In this document: piece by piece, positions 19,085-26,931 of the stretch
How positions within the stretch are numbered: position 1 is the stretch's first letter
Layout: the number at the start of each line of letters is the position of its first letter
Assembly (NCBI RefSeq): GCF_012927345.1
Contig: NZ_JABBGJ010000045.1
Coordinates: 1 to 64,000, forward strand
Length of the DNA stretch: 64,000 nt
Source of the DNA: Paraburkholderia polaris
GTDB lineage: Bacteria; Pseudomonadota; Gammaproteobacteria; Burkholderiales; Burkholderiaceae
Direction: 5' to 3'
Notes under the pieces: model-generated
Told to the model about the DNA's origin: nothing
Databases searched by the model: none
The model's input: the letters and a program-made list of their open reading frames with translations, nothing else
Program-made: the position numbers and the translations under genes

Positions 19085-20053
19085 ATGGAAGCAAAGTGGT
19101 TGGAAGACTTTCTCAGCCTCTCGGATACGAAGAGTTTTTCACGGTCGGCGCGCAGCCGGCATCTCACACAGTCAGCTTTCAGTAGACGAATCGTGGCGCT
19201 CGAAACGTGGATGGGCACAAAGCTCGTCGACCGCAGCGTCAATCCGATCACCCTCACGCCGGCCGGGCGGATGTTCCGCAGTCTCGCTGCGGACATCCTG
19301 CGCAGCATGTATGCGGCACGCAACCTGGTAGGCGGCTATGAACAGTTCGCCGAAAACGACCACGTGGTTCACTTCGCGGTGGCCCACACGCTCGTCTTCA
19401 CGCTTTTCCCTGACTGGCTCAAACGCCTGACCAGCGAGTTCGGCAACATCATGGCCCGGGTTCAGGCGGTCAACGTGCCTGAGGGTGTGCAACACCTCGT
19501 GGCAGGCGACTGCGACCTGCTGATCGGCTACCACCACCCGCAATTGCCGATCGCGCTCGACCCGAATCACTTTCCTTACCTGACGCTCGGTGTCGAGCGG
19601 ATTGTGCCTGTCTCGGCAGTCGGCAAAGACGGCAAGCCGCTCTTCGAGCTTCCGGGCAAGAGCGGCCGACCTCTGCCGCTGCTCGCCTATTCATCGGGCG
19701 CGTTCCTCGGCAACGTGGTCGAAATGCTCTTGATGAACGCAACTGAGCCGTACTCTCTGTACCGCTGCTTCGAAACCCACATGTCGGAGGCACTAAAGGG
19801 CATGGTGGTGGCCGGCCACGGGATCGGCTGGCTGCCCGAGAGCTGTATCACCAAGGAGCTAAGCGACGGTAATCTGGTTCGCGCGGGCTCGGACACCTGG
19901 GCAACCGAACTGGAGATACGCCTGTACCGTCCAGTCAAGCAACGGGGTCAGGCGGCCGAACAGCTTTGGGCTTTCATCAGCAACCAATCGGTCAAGCCGA
20001 GAATGGAGCCGTTGCCGGAAAGCCAATGTGACGTTAGTGAGGTGGTCGCGTAA
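19085..20053 (+). CDS. LysR-family regulator, HypT-like
   Basis: A 322-residue LysR-type transcriptional regulator. The N-terminal winged helix-turn-helix reads MEAKWLEDFLSLSDTKSFSR and QSAFSRRIVALETWMGTKLV. That N-terminus resembles the HypT/YjiE group (hypochlorite-responsive in E. coli), though the ligand-binding domain cannot be compared here. The ATG at 19085 begins the conserved DNA-binding domain; an upstream TTG in frame is less likely. It is divergent from the permease at 17125-18621, which may be its target. Confidence 0.88.
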   Translation: MEAKWLEDFLSLSDTKSFSRSARSRHLTQSAFSRRIVALETWMGTKLVDRSVNPITLTPAGRMFRSLAADILRSMYAARNLVGGYEQFAENDHVVHFAVAHTLVFTLFPDWLKRLTSEFGNIMARVQAVNVPEGVQHLVAGDCDLLIGYHHPQLPIALDPNHFPYLTLGVERIVPVSAVGKDGKPLFELPGKSGRPLPLLAYSSGAFLGNVVEMLLMNATEPYSLYRCFETHMSEALKGMVVAGHGIGWLPESCITKELSDGNLVRAGSDTWATELEIRLYRPVKQRGQAAEQLWAFISNQSVKPRMEPLPESQCDVSEVVA

Positions 20054-20058
20054 CGTGA

Positions 20059-20178
20059 GTGAAATCGCGGTATCCCGGCCACCGGGTCGGGGTCTCTGCA
20101 CGCGTTATCAACCACGCGGTGCGTTGGTACTTAAGGTGCCAACGCAGTCTGCGCGACATTGAAGCGTTGCTGTTCGGG
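20059..20178 (+). pseudogene. Remnant of an IS6-family transposase
   Basis: A short frame starting MKSRYPGHR continues VINHAVRWYLRCQRSLRDIE and ALLF. This matches the N-terminal region of IS6-family DDE transposases (I-x-x-A-V-x-x-Y-x-R-x-x-x-S-x-R-D-x-E-x-L-L). Similarity ends after about 42 residues; the catalytic DDE core is absent and no terminal inverted repeats were found. It lies in the gap between two convergent LysR genes, so it looks like a scar of an old insertion. Confidence 0.65.
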
Positions 20179-20250
20179 CCCGGTGCCGCGCAAGATCGAT
20201 TGTGTGTCAAGGCTGACAACGACCGCATCACACGTGCGGTTTCTCGATAC

Positions 20251-21204
20251 TCAAACGAGCAAGGTCACGGTATCAAACAGCGCAAGGTCTTCTTTCTTTG
20301 CCGACCTTGCATGCTTGCGGATCACTTGCAAGAGACACTCGATAAAGCAATGCGCCGCGCCGCCGAGCGTGCTGTTCCGGCGCGTGACAATGCTCAGTTG
20401 TCGCGAATCGAACTTCTCTTTCAGCGCTAGCGCTACCAGCTGACTTTGAAAAAGGGGAGCCGTCTGGAGGACGGTGGGACACCATGTGCACATGTCGGCA
20501 TGCTCAACCAGCATCTGCAGTGTTCCTAGTGACTGTGCCCGCACAATACGGTTCGCTTCAATCTGCGCGCCATGGCGCGTGAACAAATAGTCGATCAGCG
20601 CGTCCTGGCCGTCAGGCGCGAAATTGAGCGCCCAGTCCTGATCCAGCAGCTCGTGAATCGAACGGCAATGCTGACGCGGATGCCCCCGGCGAACCATCAC
20701 GGTCGTCTCGTAGTTCAAAACCGGCTCGCAGGAAAACTCCTGGGTGGCAGTAGACGGATGTAACTGTCCGATCACGAAGTCCATATCGCCGGTGCGTAGA
20801 AGCGGTTGCGCGACGGCCATCAGGCTCTCGAACAGTTCCAGCTGAATATCGGGCATGCGCTTGCGAAACAGCAATACCGTCTCGGCTAGAAACGTCAACG
20901 TGATCCAGGGTGTCACACCGACGCTAAGCTTTCCCTCGGCTCGACCGCGCAATCTCGCCAGCTCGTTCTGTGCGTGCTCCAGCTGATTAAGGACCAGTCT
21001 CGCGTGCGTTAGCAACGTCTTGCCATATTCCGTAAAGCTGATTCCTTCAGGCGCGCGTATCAGCAACGGCAGTTGCTCGGTGGCTTCGAGTTCACGCAGC
21101 GCGCGCGTGACGGCGGCCTGAGAAATCCCCAGCGAACGCGCAGCCGCCCGGATGCTGCCCGTTTCCGCACTCGCGACTAACGCCTGCAGTTGATGAATCT
21201 TCAC
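20251..21204 (-). CDS. LysR-family regulator of the adjacent amidohydrolase unit
   Basis: A 317-residue LysR regulator. The DNA-binding domain starts VKIHQLQALVASAETGSIRA and continues SLGISQAAVTRALRELE. A GTG start at 21204 is chosen because it opens that domain and has gggg-tgg about 5 bases upstream; the frame stays open 38 codons further up without conserved sequence. It is divergent from the M20 amidohydrolase at 21368 with 163 bases between them, the standard LysR arrangement, so it probably controls that unit. Confidence 0.88.
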   Translation of the reverse strand: MKIHQLQALVASAETGSIRAAARSLGISQAAVTRALRELEATEQLPLLIRAPEGISFTEYGKTLLTHARLVLNQLEHAQNELARLRGRAEGKLSVGVTPWITLTFLAETVLLFRKRMPDIQLELFESLMAVAQPLLRTGDMDFVIGQLHPSTATQEFSCEPVLNYETTVMVRRGHPRQHCRSIHELLDQDWALNFAPDGQDALIDYLFTRHGAQIEANRIVRAQSLGTLQMLVEHADMCTWCPTVLQTAPLFQSQLVALALKEKFDSRQLSIVTRRNSTLGGAAHCFIECLLQVIRKHARSAKKEDLALFDTVTLLV

Positions 21205-21367
21205 GAAACCACCCCGACAACAAATGGTTGTCAGCATAACAAAACTGCGGCTTCCCCCTCGAAATTTCGCCAAATAGCATTCCGACCAGTGCAGACAGTT
21301 GCGTCGCCTGAGGCCCAAAGGCCTGCCGCGACGACCGGGTCTGCCCGCTCTTCAAAGGACTTCATCG

Positions 21368-22594
21368 ATGGTTCGAGACTTCGTTTTACCCGGCATCGCC
21401 GCCATTCAAGAGGACATGATCGGCTTGCGCCGCCGCATTCATGCCAATCCGGAACTCGGTCTTCAGGAGGTCGCAACCAGCGAGCTGGTCGCCGAATGCC
21501 TGAGCCAGTGGGGCTATCAGGTCACGCGCGCCGTGGGTAAAACCGGCGTGGTGGGCACATTAAAGATCGGAGACGGGCCATCGCTTGGACTGCGCGCCGA
21601 TATGGACGCGCTGCCGATCCACGAGACGACGGGCTTGCCCTATGCCAGCCGTAACGAAGGCGTCATGCACGCCTGCGGTCACGATGGGCACACCGCAACA
21701 TTGCTGGCCGCAGCAAAATACCTGGCCGAAACGCGAGCTTTCTCCGGCACGCTGAACCTGATTTTCCAACCCGCTGAAGAAGGCCTTGGCGGCGCGCAAA
21801 AAATGATGGAAGACGGCCTCTTCGAACGTTTTCCGTGCGACGCTGTATTCGCCCTCCACAACGTTCCGGGGCATCCCGCGGGTCATCTTGGCTTCTTTAG
21901 CGGCGCATTCATGGCGTCTGCCGACACCGTCACCGTGCGCGTGGTGGGTCGCGGCGGGCACGGCGCCGTGCCGGACAAGGCGATTGACCCGATCGTCGTA
22001 TGCGCGTCGTTCGTGACTGCGCTGCAAAGTATCGTGTCACGTAACGTGAGCCCGCGCGATCTGGCCATCATCAGCGTCGGTTCGATTCATGCGGGCGTCG
22101 CGTCGAATGTGATCCCGTCGTCAGCGCAGATGCTGCTGACCGTCCGGGCGCTTGCGCCGGACGTACGCGACCTGCTCGAGCGCAGGATTCACGAACTCGT
22201 GCATGGGCAGGCGGCAAGTTTCGGCGCGCACGCGGAGATCGACTACGTCCGGTGTCATCCGGTGCTGATCAATCACCGTACGGAGACGGACTTCGCGCGC
22301 CAGGTGGCTGCGGACTGGCTCGGTCCGCAATCCATCATTGACGACCTCGAACCCTTCACCGCCAGCGAAGACTTCGCATGCATGCTCGAAAAATGCCCGG
22401 GCAGCTACCTCGTGATCGGCAATGGCGACGGCGAACGCAGTTGCGCACTCCACCACTCCGGCTACGACTTCAACGACGACTGCCTGGCAGTGGGCGCCAC
22501 TTATTGGGTCAAGCTGACCGAACGTTTTCTGGCAAAACCTGTTCGTATCGAACATCAGCAGTTCAACAATGACATTGAGGAGAAACACCCATGA
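21368..22594 (+). CDS. M20-family amidohydrolase, hippurate hydrolase-like
   Basis: A 408-residue zinc-dependent M20D peptidase/amidohydrolase. The metal site is visible: GLRADMDALPIHE, MHACGHDGHTATLL and PAEEGLGGAQKM, plus a distal His in FTASEDFACMLE context. The family hydrolyses N-acyl or N-aroyl amino acids such as hippurate and N-acetyl amino acids; the acyl group cannot be read from sequence. The ATG at 21368 has aaaggac upstream. Its stop overlaps the start of the next gene by four bases (ATGA), so a cytoplasmic hydrolase is translationally coupled to a periplasmic binding protein. Confidence 0.9.
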   Translation: MVRDFVLPGIAAIQEDMIGLRRRIHANPELGLQEVATSELVAECLSQWGYQVTRAVGKTGVVGTLKIGDGPSLGLRADMDALPIHETTGLPYASRNEGVMHACGHDGHTATLLAAAKYLAETRAFSGTLNLIFQPAEEGLGGAQKMMEDGLFERFPCDAVFALHNVPGHPAGHLGFFSGAFMASADTVTVRVVGRGGHGAVPDKAIDPIVVCASFVTALQSIVSRNVSPRDLAIISVGSIHAGVASNVIPSSAQMLLTVRALAPDVRDLLERRIHELVHGQAASFGAHAEIDYVRCHPVLINHRTETDFARQVAADWLGPQSIIDDLEPFTASEDFACMLEKCPGSYLVIGNGDGERSCALHHSGYDFNDDCLAVGATYWVKLTERFLAKPVRIEHQQFNNDIEEKHP

Positions 22595-23379
22595 AAAAGA
22601 CATTTGCAGCCGTCTCGTTCGCTTTGATGGCGCTGTCCGGCGGCGCCAGTGCCGCCGACTGGTCCGGCAAGGAGATCAAGCTGGCGGTCGATCCGACTTA
22701 CCCGCCGCTGGAGTTCAAGACGCCGGACGGAAAGCTGACCGGCTTTGGCGTGGACATCGCCAATGCGCTGTGTGCCGAGCTTCATGCGCGGTGCGTATGG
22801 GTCGAAACCAGCTTCGACGGCATGATCCCCGGGCTGCTGGCGAGAAAGTTCGACGCGATCTCGTCTTCGATGACCATCACGCCCAAGCGCATGCAGCAGA
22901 TCGCCTTCACGAACAAGATCTCCAACGCGCCGGCAAGACTGGTCGTCAAGCGCGACTCCGATCTACTGCCGACTGCCGCGTCGCTGAAGGGGAAGCGTGT
23001 CGGTGTCGAACAGGGTTCGAGCCAGGAGGATTACGCCAAAGCGGAGTGGCAACCGGCTGGCGTGCAGATCGTTTCTTACCAGAATCAGGATCAGGTCTAC
23101 ACCGACCTGATATCAGGACGTCTCGATGCCGCATTTCAGGCGTCGATTGAAGCGAATGACGGTTTTCTCAAGAAGCCTGAGGGTAAGGACTACAAGTTTG
23201 CCGGCCCGGCTTTGGACGATCCGAAGTATTTCGGTCTAGGCGACGGTCTTGGCCTGCGCAAGGAGGACGTTGCGCTGCGCGATGCATTCAATCAGGCATT
23301 GGCTACTGTGCTGGCAAATGGGACCTATGCACGGATCAACCGGAAGTATTTCGACTTCGATATCTACGGCACGAAGTGA
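22591..23379 (+). CDS. Periplasmic amino-acid binding protein (ArgT/HisJ type)
   Basis: A 262-residue extracellular solute-binding protein family 3. The signal peptide is MKKTFAAVSFALMALSGG with likely cleavage after ASA. The mature part has the family pattern KLAVDPTYPPLEFKTPDGKL, FGVDIANALCAEL and SSMTITPKRMQQIAFT. The ligand is likely a polar or cationic amino acid or a conjugate. No permease or ATPase gene is adjacent, so it must share a transporter encoded elsewhere. A small hairpin follows the stop (ccggc/gccgg, 23381-23394). Confidence 0.9.
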   Translation: MKKTFAAVSFALMALSGGASAADWSGKEIKLAVDPTYPPLEFKTPDGKLTGFGVDIANALCAELHARCVWVETSFDGMIPGLLARKFDAISSSMTITPKRMQQIAFTNKISNAPARLVVKRDSDLLPTAASLKGKRVGVEQGSSQEDYAKAEWQPAGVQIVSYQNQDQVYTDLISGRLDAAFQASIEANDGFLKKPEGKDYKFAGPALDDPKYFGLGDGLGLRKEDVALRDAFNQALATVLANGTYARINRKYFDFDIYGTK

Positions 23380-23568
23380 ACCGGCCTGAGCCGGCCTCGC
23401 CTTCGCTCTGATCTGGATGTTTCGCCGGCTGGAGCGACGCTTTATGGCGTATCTAGAAGCAGGAACCGGCTGACATCGCTTTGCCGTTTTATCTACCATT
23501 CCGGCAAATCGTCGATTTGATCAACAACAATCGAGCAGAAAAAAACCTTATACATTCAGGATGACGAA

Positions 23569-24756
23569 TTGAATAAAACAATTATTTTTATTGCGATAAC
23601 GTCCGCATTTGCAACCTCGGCTTTTGCGCAGAGCAGCGCAAGCCTGTATGGCGTCATTGACGAGGGGCTCGACTTCACGAATAACGTTGGTGGAAGCCAC
23701 GTGTATGAGATGACAAGCGGCTATGCACAGGGCAGCCGCTGGGGACTGAAAGGCACCGAAGACCTGGGCGGCGGCCTCAAGACAGTCTTTCAGATAGAAA
23801 GCGGCTTCAACGTCAACACCGGCAAGCTTGCTCAAGGCGGGCTCGGATTTGGACGCCAGGCGTATGTCGGCCTCGAGAGCGAGCAGTACGGCACAGTTAC
23901 GTTCGGCCGGCAATACGACTCGGTGGTCGACTATCTTGCACTGACGACAGCCAACGGCAATTGGGGCGGCTATCTGCTATCCCATCCGTTCGACAACGAC
24001 AACACAGACAACACGTTTCGCGTCAACAACACAGTCAAGTATGCGAGCCCGGACCTCGCTGGTTTCCAGTTCGGCGGCGCCTATAGCTTCAGCAACAGCA
24101 CCGGCTTCGCTAATAACCGTCAGCTGAGCATTGGCGCACAGTACACGAACGGCGGACTGCTGGTCGCCGCGGCTTATCTGAATGCGGACAATCCGGGATC
24201 GACATCCGGCGGCGCGATTGCCGGTTCGAGTTCGACGGTCGCCGCGGACGCGAACTTTCAATCCGAGCGCTTGCGCATCTTTGGCGCAGGGATCAACTAC
24301 ACAGTGGGCCCGGCGACGCTTGGCTTCGTCTATACAAACACGAACATCAGCAACCCGGCGGCGAATGTCGCCTACCTCAGCGCGCAGGAGAGCATCCAGC
24401 CGACCAGCGGCGCACTGGCAGGCGGGACGCTGACCAGTTTGAAGTACCAGAATTTCGAACTGAACGGAAAATATCAGTTCACGCCGGCGTTCTTTGTGGG
24501 CGCGCAATACGTTTATACGCTGGAAAACTACGATGCAACGACAGGCAGCGTACGGCCGAAGATTCACACCGTCGGCCTGATGGCGGACTACAACCTGTCA
24601 AAGCGCACCGACGTCTATCTTCAGGGCGCCTTCCAGAAGATCACTGGCGACGCCACCGGGTCGGCGCTGGATCAGGCGTACGTGCCTGGCGCACAGGACC
24701 TGTCGTCGTCATCGAGTCAGCTTGTTGTCCGGGCGGCGATCCGGCATACGTTCTAA
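23569..24756 (+). CDS. Gram-negative porin, OmpC-like
   Basis: A 395-residue trimeric general porin of the Burkholderiaceae type. It has a signal peptide (IIFIAITSAFATSAFAQ), the SSASLYGVIDEGLDFTNN first strand, the GSRWGLKGTEDLGGGLKTVF motif, the GRQAYVGLES and VTFGRQYDS strands, and a terminal Phe (AAIRHTF) as the outer-membrane insertion signal. The start must be TTG at 23569, because the nearby ATG (23561) opens a four-codon frame that ends in TGA overlapping the TTG. An aggat-type ribosome binding site lies about 7 bases upstream. It follows the binding protein by 189 bases and may serve uptake of the same substrate. Confidence 0.9.
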   Translation: MNKTIIFIAITSAFATSAFAQSSASLYGVIDEGLDFTNNVGGSHVYEMTSGYAQGSRWGLKGTEDLGGGLKTVFQIESGFNVNTGKLAQGGLGFGRQAYVGLESEQYGTVTFGRQYDSVVDYLALTTANGNWGGYLLSHPFDNDNTDNTFRVNNTVKYASPDLAGFQFGGAYSFSNSTGFANNRQLSIGAQYTNGGLLVAAAYLNADNPGSTSGGAIAGSSSTVAADANFQSERLRIFGAGINYTVGPATLGFVYTNTNISNPAANVAYLSAQESIQPTSGALAGGTLTSLKYQNFELNGKYQFTPAFFVGAQYVYTLENYDATTGSVRPKIHTVGLMADYNLSKRTDVYLQGAFQKITGDATGSALDQAYVPGAQDLSSSSSQLVVRAAIRHTF

Positions 24757-24768
24757 CTCAAACCCGGC

Positions 24769-24791
24769 GGGCGCGTTGCCCTAACGCGCCC
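24769..24791. terminator. Hairpin between convergent porin and permease genes
   Basis: A perfect 9-bp stem, gggcgcgtt (24769-24777) and aacgcgccc (24783-24791), with a 5-base loop. It sits between convergent genes and directly abuts the permease stop codon. It lacks a long T tract, so termination strength is uncertain. Confidence 0.6.
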
Positions 24792-25643
24792 TCACCCCTT
24801 CGTCGCCCCAAACGTCAACCCCGCAACAAAATGCTTCTGCATCGCAAAGAACATCGCGACCGAAGGCAACGCGGCAAGAATCGACCCGGCGGAGACGAGA
24901 TTCCACGCGGTGGTCCACTGCCCCTTCAACGCCGCGACGCCGACGGTAATCGGCGCGGCGTCGTCACCTTGCGTCAGACACAGCGCCCAGAAGTAGTCAT
25001 TCCACACGAAGGTGAACACGAGGATCGCCAGCGCGGCAAGCGCAGGACGGATCAATGGCAACACAATCCTGAAGAACACGGTCCATTCGTTCGCGCCTTC
25101 GATCCGCGCCGCCTCGACCAGTTCAAATGGCAACTGCTTGATGAAATTCCGTAGAAACAGCGCGCAGAATCCAGTCTGAAACGACACATGGAACAGAATC
25201 AGCGCGCTCACGGTGTTGAACAAGCCTAGCTGCAACGACAGATCCCGCACCGGAATCATCAACACCTGCACCGGGACAAAATTGCCCGCGACAAACGTTG
25301 CAAACAGCGTCGAATTCCCACGAAACCGATAGATGGCCAGCGCGAATCCCGCCATCGCCGCAAGCGCGATCGAGCCCACCACAGCCGGCACCGTAATCAG
25401 CACGCTGTTCCAGAAGTAATGCAGCATCGGCGAGGTCGTCAACGCCTCGCGATAGTTATCGAACATCGCGAAGTGCTTCGGCCAGCCCCAATAGTTACCC
25501 TCGCTCAGTTCCTCCGTAGAGCGCACGGATGTCACGAGGACCGCGATCATCGGCAGCAGCCAGATCAGCAGCGCGAGCGGCAACGTCAATTTGTACACGC
25601 GGCGCGTCGCCGGTTTCCATTTGTCGATCGGGATCGGAAACAT
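24792..25643 (-). CDS. Sugar ABC transporter permease (MalG type)
   Basis: A 283-residue inner-membrane permease of the carbohydrate uptake-1 class with six predicted helices. The cytoplasmic EAA loop that docks the ATPase reads EAARIEGANEWTVFFRIVLP. It pairs with the MalF-type permease whose stop lies 10 bases upstream, and it has a good aaggag site before its ATG at 25643. It is the last gene of the operon ATPase-GH42-binding protein-MalF-MalG, so the imported substrate is probably a beta-galactoside or related oligosaccharide cleaved by the GH42 enzyme. Confidence 0.92.
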   Translation of the reverse strand: MFPIPIDKWKPATRRVYKLTLPLALLIWLLPMIAVLVTSVRSTEELSEGNYWGWPKHFAMFDNYREALTTSPMLHYFWNSVLITVPAVVGSIALAAMAGFALAIYRFRGNSTLFATFVAGNFVPVQVLMIPVRDLSLQLGLFNTVSALILFHVSFQTGFCALFLRNFIKQLPFELVEAARIEGANEWTVFFRIVLPLIRPALAALAILVFTFVWNDYFWALCLTQGDDAAPITVGVAALKGQWTTAWNLVSAGSILAALPSVAMFFAMQKHFVAGLTFGATKG

Positions 25644-25653
25644 GACCGGCTCC

Positions 25654-26667
25654 TTATTGCTCGGTGCGCAGCATGCGGCGCAGGTGATAAACGATGTATA
25701 CCAGCATGATCCCGAACAGCACGACTGCCACCGCCGCGGAATAGCCGATCCGGTAATACTTGATCGCCTGGTCGTACATGAAATACGCGAGCACCGTCGA
25801 ACTTTCGAACGGTCCGCCGCCGGTCATCACCGAAATCAGATCGAAGCTGCGCAGCGCGCCGATCACCGTGACGACGATCGCCATGAACGTGGTCGGCCGC
25901 AATTGCGGCAGGATCACGTGCCACAGCATCGACCAGCCACGCGCGCCCTCCATCCGCGCGGCCTCGATCTGCTCGGCGTTCAGCGACGTCAGGCCGGTCA
26001 GGTAGAGAATCATGCAATACGCGGTTTGCGGCCACAGCGCCGCGAACACGATCCCAAGGGTCGCGTAGCGGGGGTCCCCGAGTACAGGCACGCCGTGCCC
26101 GAGAATCACCGCGAGCAAGCCGAAGGTCGGGTCATAGAACCACGAGAAGATCAAGCCGACCACCACGCCCGATAAAACAAACGGCGCGAAGAACAGCGAT
26201 TTGACGATGCGGATGCCGGCCACCGCCTGGTTCAGATAGAGCGCGACGGCGAGCCCCATCGGCGGCGCAAGCAGGAACAGCAGCAGCCAGATGAGGTTGT
26301 TCTTTAGTGCCGTATAGAACGTCGGCGCATGGAACAACTCGACATAGTTGGCGAGGCCGACGAAAGATGGGTCGGTCATCCCATCCCAGTTAAAAAAACT
26401 CAGGCGGATGGTCGAGATGATCGGCCACACGACGTAGATCGCCACCATCACGCAGGCCGGCGCGAGAAACAGGAAGGCGGCTCGCCGTTGCCGGCGCGCG
26501 GTCGGCGAGGGACGGCGCCGGCGCGCCAGGCGAGGCGAGCCGCCGTGCAATGCCCCGCCCGAAGCCGGTACGCCCGAAGCCGGTACGCCCGAAGCAGGCA
26601 AGCCGGGACCGCCCGGTTCGGCAGGGCCGCCGACAGTGTGACGGGTGACGGAATGCGACACGATCAT
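25654..26667 (-). CDS. Sugar ABC transporter permease (MalF type)
   Basis: A 337-residue permease with the EAA loop EAARMEGARGWSMLWHVILP and about six membrane helices after a basic N-terminal segment (RRRRPSPTARRQRR). The first ~50 residues are low complexity and include three PASGV-type repeats. The ATG at 26667 has aggag only one base away, too close for efficient initiation. A GTG two codons in (26661) has the same aggag at seven bases and may be the real start. The gene begins 9 bases after a nested hairpin array that separates it from the binding-protein gene. Confidence 0.9.
   Translation of the reverse strand: MIVSHSVTRHTVGGPAEPGGPGLPASGVPASGVPASGGALHGGSPRLARRRRPSPTARRQRRAAFLFLAPACVMVAIYVVWPIISTIRLSFFNWDGMTDPSFVGLANYVELFHAPTFYTALKNNLIWLLLFLLAPPMGLAVALYLNQAVAGIRIVKSLFFAPFVLSGVVVGLIFSWFYDPTFGLLAVILGHGVPVLGDPRYATLGIVFAALWPQTAYCMILYLTGLTSLNAEQIEAARMEGARGWSMLWHVILPQLRPTTFMAIVVTVIGALRSFDLISVMTGGGPFESSTVLAYFMYDQAIKYYRIGYSAAVAVVLFGIMLVYIVYHLRRMLRTEQ
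26556..26600. repeat. In-frame 15-bp tandem repeat in the MalF-type permease gene
   Basis: Three copies of cgcccgaagccggta, the last with two changes. On the coding strand they encode repeated PASGV units in the non-conserved cytoplasmic N-terminus. Confidence 0.85.
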
Positions 26668-26676
26668 TCTCCTGTC

Positions 26677-26869
26677 GACCAGAGTTGGCGCTTTAGCTGT
26701 CGACTAGAGTTAGCGCTTCAGCGCTTACTCTAGTCCCATGCAAAGCACTTACTCTGGTCCCATGCAAAGCTGTCGATCAGATGTCGATCGGAGTTAGCGC
26801 TTTAGCTGTCGACCGGAGTGCGCGCTTTAGCGTGTTACTCCGGTCCCATGCAAAGCACTTACTCTGGTC
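26677..26869. repeat. Nested inverted-repeat array between binding protein and permease genes
   Basis: Two nested hairpins built from a repeated element. Left arms are gaccagagt (26677-26685), gactagagt (26702-26710), gatcggagt (26786-26794) and gaccggagt (26811-26819), each preceded by tgtc. Right arms are actctagtc (26727-26735), actctggtc (26751-26759), actccggtc (26837-26845) and actctggtc (26861-26869); the first three are each followed by ccatgcaaagc. Arms 1/right 2, 2/right 1 and 4/right 3 pair perfectly over 9 bp with compensating changes between copies. The remaining outer pair has two wobble positions on the plus strand. Between the arms are agcgct-rich palindromic loops. In the transcript this sits after the binding-protein stop and against the permease ribosome binding site. 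Confidence 0.9.
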
Positions 26870-26931
26870 CCACGCAATATGGTTACCGATCTAATACAGC
26901 GAGTAGCGGCCCAGGACGAGGCCGCCACCGC

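Noticed and set aside
26677..26869. CRISPR array or insertion-sequence ends
   Set aside because: Spacing is irregular, arms are paired inverted repeats, and no transposase or cas gene is adjacent.
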